64,000 nt of DNA. It comes from Chloroflexota bacterium. GTDB taxonomy: Bacteria; Chloroflexota; UBA11872. Shown in pieces: positions 45,095-53,023 of this stretch. Below the pieces are notes generated by a model that was not told the DNA's origin, searched no databases, and worked only from the letters and a program-made list of their open reading frames with translations. Location of the stretch: the NCBI GenBank assembly GCA_026707585.1, contig JAPOWQ010000041.1:62001-126000 (forward strand), read 5' to 3'. How positions within the stretch are numbered: position 1 is the first letter of the stretch; the number at the start of each line of letters is the position of its first letter. A program made the translations under genes and the position numbers.

Positions 45095-46549
45095 ATGCCG
45101 GCTCCGACCGAAACACCCATCAAGTTCGGTACTGACGGCTGGCGCGCTGTGATCGGCGGCGACTACACATTCCGCAACGTCGGCCGCGTAGCGCAGGGGT
45201 TTGCCACGTTCGTGCGCCGCAACTGGCGCTGGGAAAACGGGATCGTGGTCGGCTATGACCGCCGCTTCGGTTCCGAGCGCTTTGCTCCGCACGTGGCGTC
45301 CGTGCTGGCCGGGAACAGTATTCCCGTGCATCTTGTCGACGCACCATGCCCGACGCCGGTGGCGGCGTTCAGTACCGCCGACCTGCGAGCGGCCGGTGCG
45401 GTGATGATTACCGCCAGCCACAATCCGCCGGCGGACAACGGGTTCAAGGTCCGCACGGCCACGGGGGCGGCCGTGGACCCGGATGCCCTGGCCCAGATCG
45501 AGGAAGCCGTGGCGGCCGTCGACGGCGATGCCGTCGGCTACCTGGACTCGGCCACGGCCGAGCGGGCCGGCCTGCTGCGCGAGTTCAGTCCGGATTCCGC
45601 TTATCTCGACCACGTGGCCAACCTGGTGGACCTGCACGCCCTGCGCGCCCGCGACATGCGTGTGGTGGTGGACGCCATGTACGGCTCGGCTGCCGGCTGG
45701 CTGCCTCGCATCCTGGCGGGCGGTCGCCTCGACGTCACCGAAATCCACAGCGAGTGGAATCCACGCTTCCCCGGTCTTGCTCGCCCCGAACCAATCCCCC
45801 CGCAGACGGACCAAGCCGCCTCCGCGGTTTGCGACACGTCGGCCGCGGTGGGCATCGTGACCGACGGCGACGGCGACCGGCTGGGCGTCGTGGACGAACA
45901 CGGCGAATTCGTTGATCAACTGCGCACGATCGGCCTGCTGGCCTACTACTTCCTGGAGCACACAGGATCGCGGCAGCCGCTGGTGAAGACGCTGACGACT
46001 TCGTCGATGCTGGAGCGCCTGGGCCAGCAATACGACGTACACGTCGAGGAAGTCGGCGTCGGCATGAAATTCGTTGCGCCGGCAATGCGCGAGTTCAACG
46101 CCGTGATGGGCGGCGAAGAGAGCGGCGGGTACGTGTTCCAGCCGCACATGCCGGAGCGGGACGGCGTCGTGGCCGGGCTCTATTTCCTGGACCTGATGGC
46201 GCGCGAAGGCAAGACACCGGCCGAATTGGTGGCGCTGCTATTTGAAAAGCTGGGACGCGAATATCACTACGCCCGGCACGACCTGGAGTTCCCCGCCGAG
46301 GCCCGAGCGGAAATCGAGGCCCGGGTGCAGGCGTGGCTGCCGGACGCCATTGACGGATCGCGCGTCTTGCGGCGCAACGAGATGGACGGCTTCAAGTACT
46401 GCCTGGCGGATGAGAGCTGGCTACTGATTCGCTTCTCAGGCACCGAGCCATTGCTGCGGATCTACACGGAAACCACGTCGCCGGAGCGCGTGGCCACGCT
46501 GCTGGATATTGGCGCGCGCGCCGCCGGAGTCGAAGTCCCCGACGCATGA
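45095..46549 (+). CDS. manB: Phosphomannomutase/phosphoglucomutase
   Basis: 484 residues. Starts KFGTDGWRAVIGGDYT; the phosphoserine loop is VMITASHNPPADNGFK, the metal loop GIVTDGDGDRLGVVD, the sugar loop GGEESGGYVF and the phosphate-binding end RFSGTEPLLRIYTE. It interconverts hexose 6- and 1-phosphates, here presumably mannose for the GDP-mannose branch. Its TGA overlaps the next gene's ATG (ATGA). Confidence 0.88.
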   Translation: MPAPTETPIKFGTDGWRAVIGGDYTFRNVGRVAQGFATFVRRNWRWENGIVVGYDRRFGSERFAPHVASVLAGNSIPVHLVDAPCPTPVAAFSTADLRAAGAVMITASHNPPADNGFKVRTATGAAVDPDALAQIEEAVAAVDGDAVGYLDSATAERAGLLREFSPDSAYLDHVANLVDLHALRARDMRVVVDAMYGSAAGWLPRILAGGRLDVTEIHSEWNPRFPGLARPEPIPPQTDQAASAVCDTSAAVGIVTDGDGDRLGVVDEHGEFVDQLRTIGLLAYYFLEHTGSRQPLVKTLTTSSMLERLGQQYDVHVEEVGVGMKFVAPAMREFNAVMGGEESGGYVFQPHMPERDGVVAGLYFLDLMAREGKTPAELVALLFEKLGREYHYARHDLEFPAEARAEIEARVQAWLPDAIDGSRVLRRNEMDGFKYCLADESWLLIRFSGTEPLLRIYTETTSPERVATLLDIGARAAGVEVPDA

Positions 46550-46920
46550 CCGATCAGGCCGTGACCATCGTGAAAAAGCCCTGGGGCCGCGAGGTCATCT
46601 ACGCGTCCACCGAGCTGTACATCGGCAAGATCATCGAGATCAACGCCGGCGCGCGGTTGAGCCTGCAGTACCACGAAGCCAAGGACGAGACGATCTACGT
46701 GCTTGACGGGCAGCTGCGGCTAGTGATCGGCGACTCGGCCGATGCGCTGGAAACGCGCGACCTGGACGAGGGCGCCAGCGTGCGCGTGCAAACGGGCAAG
46801 GTGCACCGATACGAGGCGCCGCACGGGGACGTGCGCGTGCTGGAAGTCTCCACACCCCACCCTGACGACGTGGTGCGGCTGGTCGACGACTACGGGCGCG
46901 AGGGTACGTCGGCGCCCTGA
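46546..46920 (+). CDS. Cupin protein like the C-terminal domain of ManC (phosphomannose isomerase type II)
   Basis: 124 residues, one cupin: KKPWGREVIYASTELYIGKIIEINAGARLSLQYHEAKDETIYVLDGQLRLVIG and VHRYEAPHGDVRVLEVSTPH. This corresponds to the isomerase half of bifunctional ManC, without the guanylyltransferase half. It probably interconverts fructose 6-P and mannose 6-P, feeding manB and gmd. A guanylyltransferase for GDP-mannose is not in the window. Confidence 0.8.
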   Translation: MTDQAVTIVKKPWGREVIYASTELYIGKIIEINAGARLSLQYHEAKDETIYVLDGQLRLVIGDSADALETRDLDEGASVRVQTGKVHRYEAPHGDVRVLEVSTPHPDDVVRLVDDYGREGTSAP

Positions 46921-48233
46921 CGTTCGGCGCGGGCTGCCGCCGCGCGCCTGTGATGGGCTAGTGCGATCGCCTCCGCCACAAGGTAGACGGCGGCAACGGC
47001 CGTGCCGACCAGCAGTACGGTGAGGACGGAGCGCGGCGAGTCGTGCGCGAAGGCGTAGCCGGCGACCGTTGCGACCAAGATGACGGCCAGACCGATCCAG
47101 ACGCGCAGGTGTCCAGCGCCAATGTGCAGGCTGGCGGTTACCGCGGCGATGGCCAGAAGCGCGGCGGCCGCAACGTAGCGGGGAAGCAATTCGACGTAAG
47201 GCGGATAGCGGTCGCCGAAGATCAGGCCGTATACGCCTTCCGGCCAGACGAGGATGATGAGCGCGCACGCGCCGGAAACCGTGGCCATCAGCAGGAGGCT
47301 CGCCAGGTAGGCGCGGATGACGCCCGCGCCGGCGGCAGCTCGCCAGACGACGAACGGCAAGAGCACGATCCCAACCATCATGCCGCTCCAGAAGACGATG
47401 CGTCCGATTAGCGCGAGGGCCGCATAGGCGGCGGCTTCAGCCGGGCTGAAGTAGGCCTTCACGGCCAGCACATCCACATGCAGCAGGCCAGCCAGGGCAA
47501 AGAGGATCAGTGCGACACGAACATGATCCGAGATTCGCAGCGGCGACGATTCCTTCTCGGCGGGAACGTCAGGCTGATTCAAGACCCGTCGGGCACTCAG
47601 CCAGCCAAAGACGATGCCACCGAACGCGGACGCCGGGCTCGCCAGCAGGGCGCCGGTGGCCCCTCCGCCGGTCAGCACGGTGACGGCGCCAACGACCAGC
47701 CGCCCCAGCCCGTGCGCGGCCAGGGCGAAGCCGAGACCGACGAATTCACGCGCGCCCTGGGTTATGCCGCGCGCCACCGGCTCGAACGTCAGGGCGCCCG
47801 CGGCGACTCCGGCCACCACCACCGGCCATGGCGATGTCAGTTGCAGCGCGGACTGAATGAGCGGCGACAGCGCCCCGATACCGAGCATCAGGATGAGGGA
47901 AACGAGGCCGGTGCGGCGGACGATCGTTCGCGTGTCGGCACGCAATTCGTTCAGGCGGCCCAGCGCGACAAGTTCGGCAGCGCGGCGCGCCACCAGCGTC
48001 TGCACGACCTGGGCCGGGGTTACCAGCAGGGACAGCGCGCCGAGCACCGCAAAGGCCTCAGCGTAGGCGCGCGGCTCAAGTCCGCGGGCCATGATGAGTT
48101 GAAACGCAGAGGTTGCGGCGCTCCCGAGCAGGAGAAACGGCGCCAGTTGGCCGTTGTCGCGCAGGATCGTCCGAACGATGCGCGGGGCCGACGCCGAAGC
48201 GTCAACCCGAGAGGTGTCGAAGCTGGTGTTCAG
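46890..48233 (-). CDS. Polysaccharide flippase-like membrane protein
   Basis: About 447 residues with roughly twelve hydrophobic segments, consistent with a Wzx/MOP-type exporter of lipid-linked sugars and with the adjacent nucleotide-sugar genes. The first ATG (48092) would cut off an obvious first membrane helix (LAPFLLLGSAATSAFQLIMARG). The frame stays open upstream to a stop at 48267 with no ATG, GTG or TTG. CTG at 48233 overlaps the TGA of the preceding cupin gene as CTGA, matching the coupled overlaps seen throughout the window, so it is the proposed start. Its 3' end overlaps the convergent ManC-like gene. Confidence 0.72.
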   Translation of the reverse strand: MNTSFDTSRVDASASAPRIVRTILRDNGQLAPFLLLGSAATSAFQLIMARGLEPRAYAEAFAVLGALSLLVTPAQVVQTLVARRAAELVALGRLNELRADTRTIVRRTGLVSLILMLGIGALSPLIQSALQLTSPWPVVVAGVAAGALTFEPVARGITQGAREFVGLGFALAAHGLGRLVVGAVTVLTGGGATGALLASPASAFGGIVFGWLSARRVLNQPDVPAEKESSPLRISDHVRVALILFALAGLLHVDVLAVKAYFSPAEAAAYAALALIGRIVFWSGMMVGIVLLPFVVWRAAAGAGVIRAYLASLLLMATVSGACALIILVWPEGVYGLIFGDRYPPYVELLPRYVAAAALLAIAAVTASLHIGAGHLRVWIGLAVILVATVAGYAFAHDSPRSVLTVLLVGTAVAAVYLVAEAIALAHHRRAAAARAERQGADVPSRP

Positions 48234-48556
48234 TCCTTGTAGTCGTCCCGGGCCGGGCTCCAGGCCTCAATCAGAAAGCATCGGCTGGTGGCGGTTGCCT
48301 CGTGGGGTACGCCGGACGGAATACACCAGCAATCGCCGGGTTTGATGGAATGCACGCCCTCGCCAATTGTGAGGTCGAATGTGCCCTCGATGCAGTAGCC
48401 GACCTGTTCGTACACGTGGTCGTGCAAGGGCACCACGCCGCCTTCCTCGAGGAGAATCTCAGCCACCAGCATCGTCTCGCCCCAAAGCAGCGTGCGCCGG
48501 CGCACGCCCGGCATCATGTCGGCAAAGGGTCGGTCGGCATTCGAGACTATTGGCAT
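48230..48556 (-). CDS. Small cupin-domain protein
   Basis: 108 residues, single cupin_2 barrel: LLEEGGVVPLHDHVYEQVGYCIEGTFDLTIGEGVHSIKPGDCWCIPSGVPHEATA. The HDH and E then H provide a metal site. It could be a sugar- or dioxygenase-like enzyme or a ligand sensor. It precedes the flippase gene, with overlapping stop and start. Confidence 0.82.
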   Translation of the reverse strand: MPIVSNADRPFADMMPGVRRRTLLWGETMLVAEILLEEGGVVPLHDHVYEQVGYCIEGTFDLTIGEGVHSIKPGDCWCIPSGVPHEATATSRCFLIEAWSPARDDYKD

Positions 48557-48616
48557 GATCAGTCTCCCTGTCAGTCACAGCTGGCGCATTGTCGCAAGCC
48601 GCGCGGTTCCGGTGCG

Positions 48617-49840
48617 TCAATTGATTGGCGGGCGGCCGACGGCCTGACGAATCAACGCCAAGCTGGGTTCCTCGCCCCGCACCTGGAGTGGGGGCCAGTC
48701 ACCCTTGAGGCCGGTTTCGGACGAGATGCAGACGATTTCGGCGTCAGGGTCGATCAGACCCTCCTGCGCCAATCGAGCCGTGACGGCCAGGGGAACGGCG
48801 CCGGTCGGACCAACCCAGAGGCCCTCGACCTGCGCCAGCCGGCGCTGCATGTCAAGGGTCTCCTCGTCAGAGACGTCCCCGGCGAGCCCGTCCTGTTCGC
48901 GGATGCGGCGCAGGGTGAGCCGGCCCTTGGCGCCCATGTCGCCCACGGCGGTGCCTTCGGCCACGGTGTAGCCAATCGTTTTCGCCCGTAGCTCATCGTC
49001 GGTCCGCCAGGCTTCGGCGATGGTGTTGGCCTCGCTGGACTGCGCGGAGACCGGCCGCGGCGGCTTCTCGATGCGGCCCGTGGCGGCCAGCGCCGCCCAC
49101 GCGCGTTGCCCGGCCAGCAACGTTTCGCCCATCCCAACCGGATACACCATCAGGTCGGGCGCGCGCCCAAGCTGCTCATACGTCTCCAAGGCTATGGACT
49201 TCTTGCCCTCCTGCTTGAACGGGTTGCGGGTGGCGCCGCCGTCGAAGAACCAGCGACGATCCACGGCGGTGTCAAAGTGCCGGATCATGTCATCGTAGAC
49301 GCCCTCGTACCAGATCACGTCGCTGGCGACCCCCGCGATGTGGGCCATTTTGGCGGCGGTGCTCTGCGTGTAACAGCAGACCAGGCCGCGCAGGCCGGCC
49401 CGGGCGGCGTACGTGGCAATGGACGACGCGGCATTGCCCGTCGACACCACGCCAATGGTGTTGAATCCGTATTGGCGAGCGCAGGACACGGCCGTCTGGC
49501 TGGAGCGGTCCTTGACGGTTCCGGTGGGGTTGGAACCGTCGAACTTGATCCAGAGACGGTGAAGGCCGAGTTCGGCGCCCAGGCGTGGAATCGGGAACAG
49601 CGGCGACGGCTGTTCGCCCAGGGTTACGAAGTCTGCGGCGTCCTGCACGGGCATCCAGGCCGCGTAGCGCCAGACGCCGGTTCGCCGGGGCTGAACCAGC
49701 GGCTCCTCGGTCAGCCGCTGCAGGTCGTATTGGATCTCCAGCAGACCGCCGCAGGCCGCACAGCCCAGGCGGTATTCCAGCGCGTGGGACTGCCCACAGT
49801 CGACGCAGCGCAGGCTGGTTGCGGCGGATTCGGAGCGCAC
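48617..49840 (-). CDS. thrC: Threonine synthase-like PLP enzyme with N-terminal zinc ribbon
   Basis: 407 residues. The zinc ribbon (CVDCGQ...CAACGG) is followed by a fold-type II PLP domain: LWIKFDGSNPTGTVKDRSSQTAVSCA (PLP lysine), GVVSTGNAASSIATYAARAG, YPVGMGETLLAG and the C-terminal GPTGAVPLAVTARL. Such proteins convert O-phosphohomoserine to threonine. Divergent members exist, and there is no other Thr gene here, so the exact reaction is not certain. Confidence 0.82.
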   Translation of the reverse strand: MRSESAATSLRCVDCGQSHALEYRLGCAACGGLLEIQYDLQRLTEEPLVQPRRTGVWRYAAWMPVQDAADFVTLGEQPSPLFPIPRLGAELGLHRLWIKFDGSNPTGTVKDRSSQTAVSCARQYGFNTIGVVSTGNAASSIATYAARAGLRGLVCCYTQSTAAKMAHIAGVASDVIWYEGVYDDMIRHFDTAVDRRWFFDGGATRNPFKQEGKKSIALETYEQLGRAPDLMVYPVGMGETLLAGQRAWAALAATGRIEKPPRPVSAQSSEANTIAEAWRTDDELRAKTIGYTVAEGTAVGDMGAKGRLTLRRIREQDGLAGDVSDEETLDMQRRLAQVEGLWVGPTGAVPLAVTARLAQEGLIDPDAEIVCISSETGLKGDWPPLQVRGEEPSLALIRQAVGRPPIN

Positions 49841-49890
49841 GGGTCCGGTCGATGAAGTGCAAGAAGCGTCAGGGTACCGCCCCGGATATG

Positions 49891-49926
49891 TCCAACGCCT
49901 CGCCAGGGGACCGGCGAGGCGTTGGA
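49891..49926. terminator. Perfect 14-bp hairpin between the ThrC-like and zinc-finger genes
   Basis: TCCAACGCCTCGCC (49891-49904) and GGCGAGGCGTTGGA (49913-49926) are exact complements around an eight-base loop. It sits 21 bases after the stop of the minus-strand zinc-finger gene and about 50 bases before the ThrC-like start. It has no T-tract on either strand. Transcription pausing or termination, or mRNA 3'-end protection, are the likely roles. Confidence 0.6.
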
Positions 49927-49946
49927 ACCCGTGGGAGCGCCCCGGG

Positions 49947-50189
49947 TTAGTTCAGGCTGGGCGTCACAATCCCTGCACGCCGGCGGGCGCACGCGGCGCA
50001 TTGGCTGGTACCCGGCAAGAGATCGAGGCGCAGCGGCTCAATCTGGCCGCCGCAGTCCTGGCACTGGCCTGGGCTCGCGCCGCTTGGCAACGCTCCCAGC
50101 ACGTCCTGGATGGCCATGTGCAGGTCGCGAGCGGATGCCTCGTGCGCGCTATCGGCTAATCCGTCGATTTGTGTTTCGCTCATGGACAC
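49947..50189 (-). CDS. TraR/DksA-type C4 zinc-finger small protein
   Basis: 80 residues, ATG at 50189 or 50183. A helical N-terminus precedes GQCQDCGGQIEPLRLDLLPGTSQCAACARRRAG, a C-x2-C...C-x2-C finger of the DksA/TraR kind. Such proteins bind the RNA polymerase secondary channel, but many short relatives are uncharacterised. It lies downstream of hsp20 on the same strand after a 60-base gap. Confidence 0.8.
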   Translation of the reverse strand: MSMSETQIDGLADSAHEASARDLHMAIQDVLGALPSGASPGQCQDCGGQIEPLRLDLLPGTSQCAACARRRAGIVTPSLN

Positions 50190-50249
50190 ACCTGTGTGGC
50201 CGAGGGCGGGCGGGCCGATCGCGCGGCCCGCCCGCTCGGTCGCCGAGTC

Positions 50250-50705
50250 CTAGGCGGACTCGATGGCAATCGTGGCGGCCCGGGCCTCCTCGGCCTTCGG
50301 GATGCGCACCGTCAGAACGCCTTGCTCGTAACGAGCGTCCGCGCCGGCCGCCGTGGTGCGCACCGGCAGGGGGACGCGGCGGTAGAAGCGGCCCGCGCGC
50401 CGCTCACGCACGTGATACCGGCTGCCCTCGCTCGTGCTCGGCTGCGAACCGTCGTCCTGCGCGCCCTGGATGATCAGGTCGCCGTCGGCGGTCATCACCT
50501 CAATCTCGTCGGGCTGGAACCCCGGCACCGACGCCCGCACCACAACCGCCACGTCCGTCTCCTCAATGTCCACCGGCGGCAGCCAGCCGGGGCTGTCCTG
50601 GAAAGCCAGCCGGAACGGCCGGGCAAACCACTCGTCATCAAAGAAGCGGGGCGCGAACGCCTGGCGGCGAGCCTGCGGCCGCCAACTTCGAATGGCAAAG
50701 GTCAT
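50250..50705 (-). CDS. hsp20: Hsp20/alpha-crystallin small heat-shock protein
   Basis: 151 residues. The alpha-crystallin domain spans about 40-140: PPVDIEETDVAVVVRASVPGFQPDEIEVMTADGDLIIQGAQ, RYHVRERRAGRFYRRVPLP and ARYEQGVLTVRIPKAEE. It is an ATP-independent holdase. The ATG is behind GGAGG, with an unusually clear promoter and a HAIR-like operator 35-70 bases upstream, so it is probably heat-induced through HspR. Confidence 0.92.
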   Translation of the reverse strand: MTFAIRSWRPQARRQAFAPRFFDDEWFARPFRLAFQDSPGWLPPVDIEETDVAVVVRASVPGFQPDEIEVMTADGDLIIQGAQDDGSQPSTSEGSRYHVRERRAGRFYRRVPLPVRTTAAGADARYEQGVLTVRIPKAEEARAATIAIESA

Positions 50706-50746
50706 CTGTGAGCCTCCATAATGCTCAGTCCATTGCTGACGCTTGA

Positions 50747-50776
50747 ATCATAAGACTTGAGTCTATTCATGTCAAG
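50747..50776 (-). promoter_or_regulatory. hsp20 sigma-70 promoter overlapped by a HAIR-like HspR operator
   Basis: On the minus strand TTGACA (50775-50770), a 17-base spacer and TATGAT (50752-50747) form a near-consensus promoter. Overlapping it, on the plus strand, CTTGAGT (50756-50762), seven bases, TGTCAAG (50770-50776) matches the HAIR consensus CTTGAGT-N7-ACTCAAG at 12 of 14 positions. A bound repressor would cover the -35 and spacer. The hspR gene itself is not in the window. Confidence 0.72.
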
Positions 50777-50891
50777 TTCTAAGTGCAGAATATCTGCGTG
50801 TCGTTCGCGCAAGTCTGGCGGGCGGCGCGCGCAAGGCACTCGACGATCCGGGTAGCATCGCGACTGCGTCAGGCGGGAAGCGGAGCTTCGG

Positions 50892-51962
50892 TCAGAAGCC
50901 GGCGGGCGCGTCCAATCCCAGCCGATCCGCCATTCCGGCCAGCGGCTCGATCACGCTGGCCGGGTAGGCGATGCCGTTGGCGACCCGATCATCGAACAGC
51001 TCCCACTCGGGCTGCCCGGGCATCTGCACCATGTCGAAGCCGGCCGCGGGCGGAAGCGCGTTCACGGCCCGGCTCTGCGCGTCCATGGCCGTACGGAAGT
51101 CGTCCGGAGGCAGGAACGCACCGACGTCAATGGTCAGGAAGAACAGGCTCCCCCGCGGCACCCGACTCTCAGGATCGAGCGCGCCCTTTATCAGGGTGGC
51201 CCCGTCGCCGGAGAGCACGCCGGCCATCAGGTCATGAACCAGCCCGATGCCGTAGCCCTTCGGGCCGCCGGCAGGCAGCACGTAGGCAAGCTTGGAGGCG
51301 TCGGTGGTTGGATTGCCTTCGCTATCGGTCGCGACGCCCTCGGGCAGGGCGCCGGTGGTCGCTCCCACCATGTGCAGCTTGTTGAGGGCGTACGCGCCCG
51401 ACGCCATGTCGAGCACGACGGGATGCTCCCCGTGGGTGGGGAAAGCCCAGGCCAGGGGCGTGTTGCCGGTGGCGGGCTGCCGGCTGCCCGTAGCGAGCAT
51501 GCAGGGACCGGCCATGTTGCTGGCCGCATGTCCAATCAGACCGGCGGCCGCCGCCAGCAGCGCCCAGTAGGCGGCGGCTCCAAAGTGGCCGGTATTCGAC
51601 GCGACGGCCACGCCCACGCCGCGGTCATGCGCGATCTCAATGGCAGCCTGCATGCCAGCCCGGGCGCCCAGCTGTCCCAGGGAGCGGTCGCCGGTCACAC
51701 GGGCGGCGCCGTACGAGTGGTCGACGCGAATGTTGGGTTTCGGGTTGATCGCCCCGGCTTGCAGGCCCTCCGTGTAGGCGGCGAGCAATCGCGTCCCGTG
51801 GGAAAACACCCCACGCAGGTCGCAGTGAACCAGCGTCTCCACCACAAATGCCGCGTCGTCGCGTGGCACACCAGTTGCCGCGAGCGCGTTCGTTCCGAAG
51901 GCGCGCATCGTGCCAGCGGGCACCCGCACGTCACCGATGTCGTAGCGCAGCCGGTCGCTCAT
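50892..51962 (-). CDS. Ldh_2 family (malate/L-lactate/ureidoglycolate-type) dehydrogenase, copy A
   Basis: About 356 residues from ATG 51962, which overlaps the stop of copy B (ATGA). The family pattern is clear: FVVETLVHCDLRGVFSHGTRLLAAYTEGLQAGAINPKP, ARAGMQAAIEIAHDRGVGVAVASNTGHFGAAAYWA, PLAWAFPTHGEHPVVLDMASG and PAGGPKGYGIGLVHDLMAGVLSG. Members reduce 2-oxoacids with NAD(P)H using a non-Rossmann fold. The true substrate is unknown. Confidence 0.87.
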   Translation of the reverse strand: MSDRLRYDIGDVRVPAGTMRAFGTNALAATGVPRDDAAFVVETLVHCDLRGVFSHGTRLLAAYTEGLQAGAINPKPNIRVDHSYGAARVTGDRSLGQLGARAGMQAAIEIAHDRGVGVAVASNTGHFGAAAYWALLAAAAGLIGHAASNMAGPCMLATGSRQPATGNTPLAWAFPTHGEHPVVLDMASGAYALNKLHMVGATTGALPEGVATDSEGNPTTDASKLAYVLPAGGPKGYGIGLVHDLMAGVLSGDGATLIKGALDPESRVPRGSLFFLTIDVGAFLPPDDFRTAMDAQSRAVNALPPAAGFDMVQMPGQPEWELFDDRVANGIAYPASVIEPLAGMADRLGLDAPAGF

Positions 51963-53023
51963 GCGTCCCACTCCGGCTCGACGTCGTAGGCGCGACCGGT
52001 CTCGGCCACGGCGTCAAGCAGTCCGCTGGGATAGCCGATGCCGTGGTCATAGGCGTCGGCGCGCTTGAGCCACTCGGGTTCGCCGGGGACCAGCACCCGG
52101 TCGAATCCCTCCGCCGGGCGCAGCGCGTGAATCGCGTCAATCGTCTCATCCATGTCCGCCACGAATTCGGCCAGGGGACGAAAGGCCTCGACGCGAATGG
52201 CCACGAAGACCTGGCCAACCGTCCCCATGTGGTCGGGGGTCCGATTCACCGCGGCCGTGGCCCCGCCCAGGATGCCCGAGAGTGTCTCCATAACGATGCC
52301 GAGGCCGAAGCCCTTGGGTCCTGCAAAGGGGTTGAGCCAGACGAGCTGGTTTGGGTCGGTGGTGGGGTTGCCGTCGGCGTCCACGCCAACATCCGACGGA
52401 ATGGACTGGCCGGTGGCGGCCGCGACACGAACTTTGCCCAGGGCCGAAAACCCCACCGCCATATCGGCCACGACCGGGTAGTTCCTGCCGGCCGGGAGCG
52501 CCCAGGCGATGGGCCCGTTGGTCAGCGCCGGGGTGCGGCTCCCAAACGCCAGGACGCCGGAGGCGCCGCCGCCGCTGCTCGTGACGAAGGCAACGCAGCC
52601 GGCCGCCACGGCCTGCAACGCCCAATGCGCCGCCGGCCCGAAGTGACGACCGTTGTGAACGCAGACCATGCCGGCCGCGCCATCGTCTGCCAGGTCAATG
52701 GCTCGCTGCATCCCGGCCTGCGCCGACACGGCGCCGGGCGCGCCGCCGGCATCGAGTGCGGCTGTTGCCGGCCGCTCGTGAAGCGTCTTGATTTCCGCGT
52801 CAGGCAACACAAGTCCTGAGCGGATTTCAGCCGTGTAGGGCGTGACCCTGGTGACGCCGTGGGAAAACACGCCGCGGGCGTCGGCTTCCACCAGCACCTC
52901 GGCAATCAGGGTGGCCCGGTCCATCGGCACCCCGGCCGCATGCAACACGCTCGTCGTGAACGCGCGCATGCGGTCCACCGCAATCCGCTGACCAACGGCG
53001 GCCTGCGCGAAATCAGCGCTCAT
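51959..53023 (-). CDS. Ldh_2 family dehydrogenase, copy B
   Basis: 354 residues. Same family as copy A but well diverged: LIAEVLVEADARGVFSHGVTRVTPYTAEIRSG, MQRAIDLADDGAAGMVCVHNGRHFGPAAHWALQ, NGPIAWALPAGRNYPVVADMAVG and NPFAGPKGFGLGIVMETLSGILGG. The NGRHFG where others have N(T/S)(G/N)HFG keeps the catalytic histidine. It is coupled by ATGA to the aminotransferase upstream and by ATGA to copy A downstream, so the three genes form one transcription unit. Confidence 0.87.
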   Translation of the reverse strand: MSADFAQAAVGQRIAVDRMRAFTTSVLHAAGVPMDRATLIAEVLVEADARGVFSHGVTRVTPYTAEIRSGLVLPDAEIKTLHERPATAALDAGGAPGAVSAQAGMQRAIDLADDGAAGMVCVHNGRHFGPAAHWALQAVAAGCVAFVTSSGGGASGVLAFGSRTPALTNGPIAWALPAGRNYPVVADMAVGFSALGKVRVAAATGQSIPSDVGVDADGNPTTDPNQLVWLNPFAGPKGFGLGIVMETLSGILGGATAAVNRTPDHMGTVGQVFVAIRVEAFRPLAEFVADMDETIDAIHALRPAEGFDRVLVPGEPEWLKRADAYDHGIGYPSGLLDAVAETGRAYDVEPEWDA

